From: Bin5 sp965242905
GTDB lineage: Bacteria; Chloroflexota; Anaerolineae; Caldilineales; Caldilineaceae
Assembly: GCA_965242905.1 (NCBI GenBank)
Contig: CBDETM010000002.1
Location: 3,906,001-3,970,000 of the forward strand
DNA length: 64,000 bases
Direction of reading: 5' to 3'
Shown one piece after another: positions 59,066 through 64,000 of the stretch (its first letter is position 1; every line of letters begins with the position of its first letter). A program made the position numbers and the translations under genes. The notes beneath the pieces were generated by a model. The model made no database searches, was not told where the DNA came from, and worked only from the letters and a program-made list of their open reading frames with translations.

Positions 59066-59431
59066 ATGGAGGAGACTTCTGTGGACCTGCCGGAGATGGC
59101 GCCCTACTCGCGTCACGTTTTCATCTGTTCAGGGCCGTTCTGCGATCCGGAAGGCAAGGCGAACTGGCTCTATGCCCAACTGGCCCGCAAGTTAGGCGAA
59201 CTGGGCGAATATGACAATCCCCTGCGCGTTAAGCGAGGCATGTCACCTTGTTTGGGCGTCTGCCACAGCGGGCCCGTCCTGGTCGTCTACCCTGAGGGCA
59301 TCTGGTACTGCCAGGTCGATGAAGCGCTACTGGACAGAATCGTCGAGGAGCATCTCCGCAACGGAAGACCCGTGGAGGAAGCGGTCTACCATCGACTTGG
59401 AGACAATGTTTACTCGAGTGATATCAGATAG
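59066..59431 (+). CDS. Thioredoxin-like [2Fe-2S] ferredoxin-type protein
   Basis: A 121-residue protein with four Cys in the order expected for thioredoxin-fold [2Fe-2S] ferredoxins: CSGPFC near residues 26-31 and CLGVC near 67-71, then GPVLVVYPEGIWYCQVDEAL. Similar small ferredoxins are common in cobalamin clusters of several phyla. It follows the adenosyltransferase by about 100 bases and may supply electrons for Co(II) reduction before adenosylation (inference). Its 3' end overlaps the convergent cytochrome gene by 22 bases. The start could also lie at ATG 59096. Confidence 0.82.
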   Translation: MEETSVDLPEMAPYSRHVFICSGPFCDPEGKANWLYAQLARKLGELGEYDNPLRVKRGMSPCLGVCHSGPVLVVYPEGIWYCQVDEALLDRIVEEHLRNGRPVEEAVYHRLGDNVYSSDIR

Positions 59432-59892
59432 GCGTAGACCGCTTTGAGCCCGTCCGGGCTGATCTTGGTCGAACCAAACAGGTGATCGGGCCCCAGTTCG
59501 CCCCCGGTGCGAAGCAAATCCTCGAATTCATCTTCGCTCAGCGTGAGACCCACGAGCGTTGATGCCTGGTCGGTGCCTGCAGCCCCTTCACCGTGACATT
59601 CGGCGCAGCGATTGCCGTAGACAAATTCACCCATGGCGATGTCCGGCTCCTCCGCGGCCTCCTCCTCATCCGCCTGTTTATCCGCTTCGCTCGCCTCTTC
59701 CAGATCGGTGACCGGGGTCGGCTGGTCAAAACGGGCCGCCGGCATCGTCGGCACCGCCTCGCTGTCCGCCTGCGCTTCACCGCCGGGATCAGTCAGCTCA
59801 TCACCCGGCCCGCAACCTGCCGCCAAAGTAAGGAGCATCAGAAGGACGGCTACGGCGGACGCCAATCGGCTGGTGAATCTTGTCTTGTTCAT
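59410..59892 (-). CDS. Lipoprotein monoheme cytochrome c
   Basis: A 160-residue secreted protein. A lipoprotein signal ends in LAAGC (Cys 27), a 60-residue acidic linker (EASEADKQADEEEAAEEPD) follows, then a short class I cytochrome c domain with CAECH near residues 97-101 and LSEDEFEDLLRTGGELGPDH. The usual distal Met in the C-terminal third is absent; GSTKISPDGLKAVYAYLISL has none, so the sixth ligand is unclear. GAGGAAA precedes ATG 59892. It probably carries electrons on the outer face of the membrane. Convergent overlap with the ferredoxin gene is noteworthy. Confidence 0.85.
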   Translation of the reverse strand: MNKTRFTSRLASAVAVLLMLLTLAAGCGPGDELTDPGGEAQADSEAVPTMPAARFDQPTPVTDLEEASEADKQADEEEAAEEPDIAMGEFVYGNRCAECHGEGAAGTDQASTLVGLTLSEDEFEDLLRTGGELGPDHLFGSTKISPDGLKAVYAYLISLE

Positions 59893-60000
59893 TTTCCTCT
59901 GTACCATTTTGCCGCCTCCCTCTCCTTCTTCCCTGCCTGGACATCGTAAACCAAAACTGGCGGCGATGAGGGGCGAACTCAGAATCGCCTCAAGGGTGCC

Positions 60001-60903
60001 TCATTCGATCATCTTCGGGTCAAGCGCGTCCCGTAGGCCGTCGCCGACAAACGAGAACCCGAGCATGGCCAGTGCAACGGCAATGGTTGGGAAGAGGGCC
60101 AGATGCCAGTAGACGCGTACATAGGCATTGCTGACGCCGACCATCTTGCCCCAGCTGGGGATTGGATCGTTGATGCCGATACCGAGAAAGCTCAGTCCGG
60201 CCTCCCCGAATATCGCCGCCGGGATACCGAAACTGATCGAGACCAGTATCGGTGTCAATGCATTGGGAAGCAGATGGCGCAGAATGATCCGATTCTGACT
60301 CACCCCCGTGCAGCGCGCCGCCTCGACATATTCCTTCTCCCGCAGAGAAAGAATCTGCCCCCGCGTCAGCCGGGCGATTCCAATCCAACTGGTGATGCTG
60401 AGAGCGAAAATTACCTTCGTGATTCCCCCGCCCCAGACCGATATGATCAGAATCGAAAACATCAGACCGGGAAACGCGGTCATCGTGTCGATGAAACGCG
60501 AAATGAAAAAATCGGTGCGGCCGCCCACATAGCCTGCCAGGCTGCCGAGCGGTACCCCAATCAGGAATGCAACCGTCTGCACGGCGATGCCGACTGTCAT
60601 CGAAGTGCGTGCGCCGTAGATGAGACGGCTCAGGTAGTCGCGGCCTACTTCATCGGTACCGAGAGGGTGCCCCGGCAACTCAAAGGGAAAGCGCAATACA
60701 CGGTCAAAATATACCTTGTCGTACGGAAACGGCGCAATCAGGTCGGCGAATGCCGCCAAAGAGAGGAAAAGTATGACGATTGCAAGACCGATTACTGCCA
60801 GCCGGTTGCGCATGAACCTGCGGGCTGCGTCTTGCCAGAGCGTTCGGTGACGTTCCCCATCCGCCGGCGCCAGGTCTAAACCGGTTGCAACCCTGGCCGT
60901 CAC
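60001..60903 (-). CDS. Peptide/nickel-type ABC transporter permease (DppC-like)
   Basis: A 300-residue permease with a cytoplasmic N-terminus, the helix FMRNRLAVIGLAIVILFLSL, the OppC_N segment, HPLGTDEVGRDYLSRLIYGA (hallmark of DppC/OppC), five further helices and the EAA loop YVEAARCTGVSQNRIILRHL. GTG 60903 overlaps the DppB-type stop by one base. It pairs with 60903-61874. No ATPase gene follows; the next gene is the cytochrome. Confidence 0.92.
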   Translation of the reverse strand: MTARVATGLDLAPADGERHRTLWQDAARRFMRNRLAVIGLAIVILFLSLAAFADLIAPFPYDKVYFDRVLRFPFELPGHPLGTDEVGRDYLSRLIYGARTSMTVGIAVQTVAFLIGVPLGSLAGYVGGRTDFFISRFIDTMTAFPGLMFSILIISVWGGGITKVIFALSITSWIGIARLTRGQILSLREKEYVEAARCTGVSQNRIILRHLLPNALTPILVSISFGIPAAIFGEAGLSFLGIGINDPIPSWGKMVGVSNAYVRVYWHLALFPTIAVALAMLGFSFVGDGLRDALDPKMIE

Positions 60904-61874
60904 TATACGCCTCCCTCCGCGCCCAGCCGCACGCGCGGATCGATCCAGGTATAGACGATATCAGTGAACAGGTAGGTAAGACTCCACAAAAAGGCGATCA
61001 GCAGGAAGAGGGCCATGATCATCGGATAATCGCGGTTGAATATGCTGGTAACGAAGAACTTGCCCAGGCCGTTGATGCGGAACACCGCCTCGATGAATAT
61101 GCTGCCTGTCAGCAGATTGGGAATAATGACACCCAGGGCTGTTACCATCGGAATCAGCGCGTTGCGCAGGATATGGCGTAGCATGATCGCCCTGTTGCCC
61201 AGTCCCTTTGCCCTGGCTGTACGCGTAAAGTCCTGGCGCATCACATCCACCATACTGGAGCGCGTATAGCGGGCGATGATCGCCAGCGGGCCGAGTGCAT
61301 AGGCGACGACCGGCATGATCCAGTCGGTGCAGACGAAAGCGCTCCCTAGCAGACAGGAGTCGGAAGCGTTCCATCCGCCCATCGGCAGCCACTTGAGACG
61401 CACGGCAAAAAAGAGAATCAGCCACATCGCCACCACAAAGCTCGGCACCGTGATCCCCAACATGGCGACAAAAGTGGTGATGTTGTCGATCCAGGAGTTC
61501 TGGTGATACGCGGCGTAGATTCCCAAGGTTATCCCCGCGCCGAACGCGAGCAAAACAGTCATCACGCCTACTTGCGCCGTCACCTTCCAGCTCTTCGCTA
61601 TCAGAGCGGTCACGGTTGTCGTCGGCTGCTGGTAGGGGATGCCAAAATCAAAATGCAGGACTGCATTCTTCATGTAGTTCAGGTACTGAATGTGAATCGG
61701 TTTGTCGAGGCCGTACTTGCGGAGAATGTTCTCTTTGGCAGCCGGCGGCAAGGGAGCTTTGGTTTCGTCAAAGGGGCCGCCCGGCACCTGGTGCATGAGG
61801 AAGAAGGTGACAACGGAAACCACAAATAGGACAAGAATCAGTGAGAGGATCCGTCCTATGATGTAACGTGCCAT
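60903..61874 (-). CDS. Peptide/nickel-type ABC transporter permease (DppB-like)
   Basis: A 323-residue permease. It begins MARYIIGRILSLILVLFVVS with FFLMHQVPGGPFDETKAPLP, typical DppB, then five helices including GITLGIYAAYHQNSWIDNIT and the EAA loop VMRQDFTRTARAKGLGNRAI. ATG 61874 is the natural start; ATG 61916 would add 14 residues. Translation is separated from the binding-protein gene by a perfect 13-bp stem-loop. It forms the channel with the DppC-like protein. Confidence 0.92.
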   Translation of the reverse strand: MARYIIGRILSLILVLFVVSVVTFFLMHQVPGGPFDETKAPLPPAAKENILRKYGLDKPIHIQYLNYMKNAVLHFDFGIPYQQPTTTVTALIAKSWKVTAQVGVMTVLLAFGAGITLGIYAAYHQNSWIDNITTFVAMLGITVPSFVVAMWLILFFAVRLKWLPMGGWNASDSCLLGSAFVCTDWIMPVVAYALGPLAIIARYTRSSMVDVMRQDFTRTARAKGLGNRAIMLRHILRNALIPMVTALGVIIPNLLTGSIFIEAVFRINGLGKFFVTSIFNRDYPMIMALFLLIAFLWSLTYLFTDIVYTWIDPRVRLGAEGGV

Positions 61875-61901
61875 GGCGTTGTCTGTGTTCGGGATACGGT
61901 G

Positions 61902-61929
61902 GCGGGAGGCCACCAAGGTGGCCTCCCGC
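61902..61929 (-). promoter_or_regulatory. Perfect 13-bp inverted repeat between binding-protein and permease genes
   Basis: GCGGGAGGCCACC, two bases, and its exact complement. No T-run on the minus strand. Likely an mRNA processing or stability element that favours the binding protein over the permeases, like the hairpin at 8639-8686. Confidence 0.65.
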
Positions 61930-61974
61930 TTCGCTCAATCGCAACTGTATTGTCGACTACAGGTCTGCAGCACG

Positions 61975-63750
61975 CTACTCGGTTATGTAGATAAGCGAGA
62001 TGTCCTGGTCGTTGCCCCAGTGCCAGCCGGTAATACCCTGAGAGTCGGCGTCGCGGATCGTGCCCTGTACCCACGACTGCATCAGGTCTCCAGCCCAACG
62101 ATGGGCAATGAAGATCCCGCCAACGTCGTCCACCAGGACGCGTTCGGCGTCGCGGAACATCTGATCGCGCAGCTCCGGATTGCCGACCATGCCGGCCGCC
62201 TCGGTGACAAGGGCGTCAAACTCATCGTTCTTCCACGAGTGCCGCCCGCCCGACTTCCAGACGTTGCCCAGCAGATTGGCCGGGTCAAGGAAGTCCATAC
62301 CGTAGTCTACCGCGCCGAACGTAAGCTGCGTGGGCTTGGCATTCAGGGCATCCATGTAGACCTTCCGGTCCACGTTCGAGATTTCGAGGTTGATGTTAAG
62401 GCATTCGGTAATCGAGGCGGCAACGGCCTGATAGACCGCGGCCATCGCCGGCGCCTCGCCGCGCAGCATCATGACCAGGTCGGGGAATCCCTCACCGCCA
62501 GGATAGCCGGCCGCGGCCAGATGTTCATTGGCTTCGTCACAATCGTAGTTCTGATACTCTCGCAGATTGCCCTCCGTGTCCGAGGAGGGGTAGCCGGGCA
62601 TCAGCATCGAGTAGGCTGGCATCGCCTTGATCTCGCCGTAGACGTTGGCGACGATGTTTTCGCGGTCGACCGCGTGGGCGAAGGCCTTGCGCACGTGAAT
62701 GTCGCTGAACGGTTCTGTGAAAGTATCGAATAGCAGATAGTCGGTGCGGAAATCGCCGAAGTGGCGTAGGTAGTTGCCGGCCATTTCCTCGTCGCGCAGG
62801 ATCAGCTCAAAGTCGGCCGGTGTCAGCGCCCCGTACGGCACCTTGTCGATGTCGCCGTTCTGGTAGGCGGCGAAGAAGGTGCTGGGGTCCATGAAGATGC
62901 ATTCCATGCGCTTGATCAGCGGCGGGCGGAAACCCTTGTAGGTCGGGTTGGCTTCGACCGCGATCTTGTTGCCGGGATCGAACTCAGCCAGAACGAAGGG
63001 GCCGGACGAAACCGAAGTTTCCAGGCTGCTGTTGTAGTACGGGCCATGCTCTTCCAGGGCCTTCTTCTGCAGCGTGAACGCGAACTTCATCACACCGGGA
63101 AGCGGCGGGAAGACATCCTCCGTCTCCACCTCGAGGGTCAGGTCATCCACGGCGCGCACGCCCAGCTCCTCAGGCGGCAGCTCGCCGGCGATGATCTTGC
63201 TCCAGTTCTTGATGCCGCCATCGGCCAGGAAGCTGTAGAACCAGGAGAAGTCCCAGCCGTGTTCCGGCGTGGCCGTGAGTCGGAAAGTGGCCTCGTAGTC
63301 ATAAGCAGTCAGCGGCGTGCCGTCGCTCCAGACCTGGCCCGGCCGCAGGTGGAAGGACCAGACCTTGCCGTCCTCGGAGACGTCCCAGCTCTCGGCAGCG
63401 CCGGGGATCACGTTGAAGTCCTTGTCCAACGAGACCAGTGTGTCCTGGAACAGGTCGGCAAGGCAATACCGGTTATAGACCGCCACTGGGAAGTCAAATG
63501 TGGAGGCGCTCTGGTTTATGTCGGCCGCCACCCTGTAGACCTGCTCATCATAGGGCTTGGCATCCGCAGGCAATTCCGTACCGTAGACGGTAACGTTGCC
63601 CGCGGTTTCTTCCATCGCTTCCTCGGAAGCCGGCTCCATGGCTTCTGGCCCGGCTGCCGGCACACAGGCCTGAAGGAGCAACCCCAGGAGGAGAAGCACT
63701 GGTAGTCCGTAGGTGAACCATCGCGTTCTGCGAACAGCTTGTGTTTTCAT
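61975..63750 (-). CDS. Peptide/nickel-type ABC transporter substrate-binding lipoprotein
   Basis: A 591-residue family 5 solute-binding protein. The signal peptide has a lipobox LLQAC (Cys 29) and a Glu/Ala-rich linker. The SBP_bac_5 landmarks are present: NRYCLADLFQDTLVSLDKDF, GAAESWDVSEDGKVWSFHLR, GQVWSDGTPLTAYDYEATFR and IHVRKAFAHAVDRENIVANV. AAAGGAG lies a few bases before the ATG. It is the first gene of the dpp-like operon. Ligand (peptide, sugar or metal chelate) cannot be told from sequence. Confidence 0.92.
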   Translation of the reverse strand: MKTQAVRRTRWFTYGLPVLLLLGLLLQACVPAAGPEAMEPASEEAMEETAGNVTVYGTELPADAKPYDEQVYRVAADINQSASTFDFPVAVYNRYCLADLFQDTLVSLDKDFNVIPGAAESWDVSEDGKVWSFHLRPGQVWSDGTPLTAYDYEATFRLTATPEHGWDFSWFYSFLADGGIKNWSKIIAGELPPEELGVRAVDDLTLEVETEDVFPPLPGVMKFAFTLQKKALEEHGPYYNSSLETSVSSGPFVLAEFDPGNKIAVEANPTYKGFRPPLIKRMECIFMDPSTFFAAYQNGDIDKVPYGALTPADFELILRDEEMAGNYLRHFGDFRTDYLLFDTFTEPFSDIHVRKAFAHAVDRENIVANVYGEIKAMPAYSMLMPGYPSSDTEGNLREYQNYDCDEANEHLAAAGYPGGEGFPDLVMMLRGEAPAMAAVYQAVAASITECLNINLEISNVDRKVYMDALNAKPTQLTFGAVDYGMDFLDPANLLGNVWKSGGRHSWKNDEFDALVTEAAGMVGNPELRDQMFRDAERVLVDDVGGIFIAHRWAGDLMQSWVQGTIRDADSQGITGWHWGNDQDISLIYITE

Positions 63751-63849
63751 TGATTTCTCCTTTGACTATGGTGGATACACAAAAAAGGTGAGGGCTTGGG
63801 AACCCTGTCACTGCGTTAAGCCTGCACGGCTTAGCGGCATACACGATTT

Positions 63850-63878
63850 AGAATAGTAGCGAGGGACTCACTCGACAA
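63850..63878 (-). promoter_or_regulatory. Possible promoter for the peptide ABC operon
   Basis: Minus strand TTGTCG (63873-63878), 17-base spacer, TATTCT (63850-63855), about 100 bases before the binding-protein ATG. The rest of 63879-64000 shows no gene. Confidence 0.4.
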
Positions 63879-64000
63879 TCTCGCACGATAGTCTAAGGCA
63901 GTGTGCCCATGATTACAAATTCCAGAGGGGGCGCGCGCAATCTAAATCCCGGGTCGCACGAAAAACCGGGCCACCCCGTCGGCCTCCTGAATACAGCAGG

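Overview
The window is GC-rich bacterial DNA, densely packed, with no rRNA, tRNA, phage or CRISPR locus seen. The gene content fits Chloroflexota, most likely the Anaerolineae/Caldilineae side (inference, no marker gene present). The clues are lipoprotein binding proteins with twin-Arg-like leaders followed by Ala/Pro-rich linkers, an isopentenyl phosphate kinase of the kind known from Roseiflexus, a propeller sensor fused to an ATPase, a zinc-ribbon/LysM protein, and HisZ-dependent histidine synthesis.

Layout: 1-3.6 kb, catabolic enzymes (epimerase fragment, TIM-barrel isomerase-like, SDR, M24 peptidase), then an FtsX-type permease (3.7-6.5). 7.2-12.9 kb, a carbohydrate ABC importer operon (binding protein, two permeases) with an Asp-box sialidase-like protein and a Gfo/Idh/MocA dehydrogenase. 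13.1-13.6, a RelE/ParE-like toxin-antitoxin pair. 13.7-15.2, cupin and GcvT. 16.0-20.7, a transmembrane beta-propeller/AAA ATPase receptor and a second AAA ATPase, the most unusual protein system here. 20.7-28.5, UbiE/MenG, a methyltransferase, a class A PBP, SurE, a PH-like membrane protein and a GT2. 28.6-33.3, a CPBP protease, then acyl-CoA dehydrogenase and ETF beta/alpha behind a leader with an attenuator-like terminator. 33.6-37.8, threonine synthase, TrmB, a small membrane protein and a divergent UbiA-like protein. 38.5-44.9 (minus), an envelope-type cluster (GT39-like, FecR-like, TPR, unknown, HEAT, zinc-ribbon/LysM). 44.9-52.4 (minus), RseP-like protease, isopentenyl phosphate kinase, SelA, RmlC and fmdB-hisZ-hisG. 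53.0-59.4, a cobalamin-riboswitch-controlled uptake and salvage operon. 59.4-63.8 (minus), a lipoprotein cytochrome c and a peptide-type ABC importer.

The strongest non-coding signal is a family of 340-480 bp non-coding repeats with imperfect terminal inverted repeats (ends GGGTGCATCCC / GGGATGCACCC). There are five near-complete copies and one decayed core. Three copies are flanked by 8-bp direct repeats (8/8, 7/8 and 7/8 identical), so they look like transposed MITE-like elements. In all five termini-bearing copies, one end lies 13-17 bp outside a good -35/-10 promoter (exactly 15 bp in three), and those promoters drive genes leading away from the element. Copies also carry a variable tandem heptad (3 to 7 units) ending in CTGCAG, and strong GC hairpins. 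This promoter-proximal placement looks undescribed and deserves a genome-wide check.
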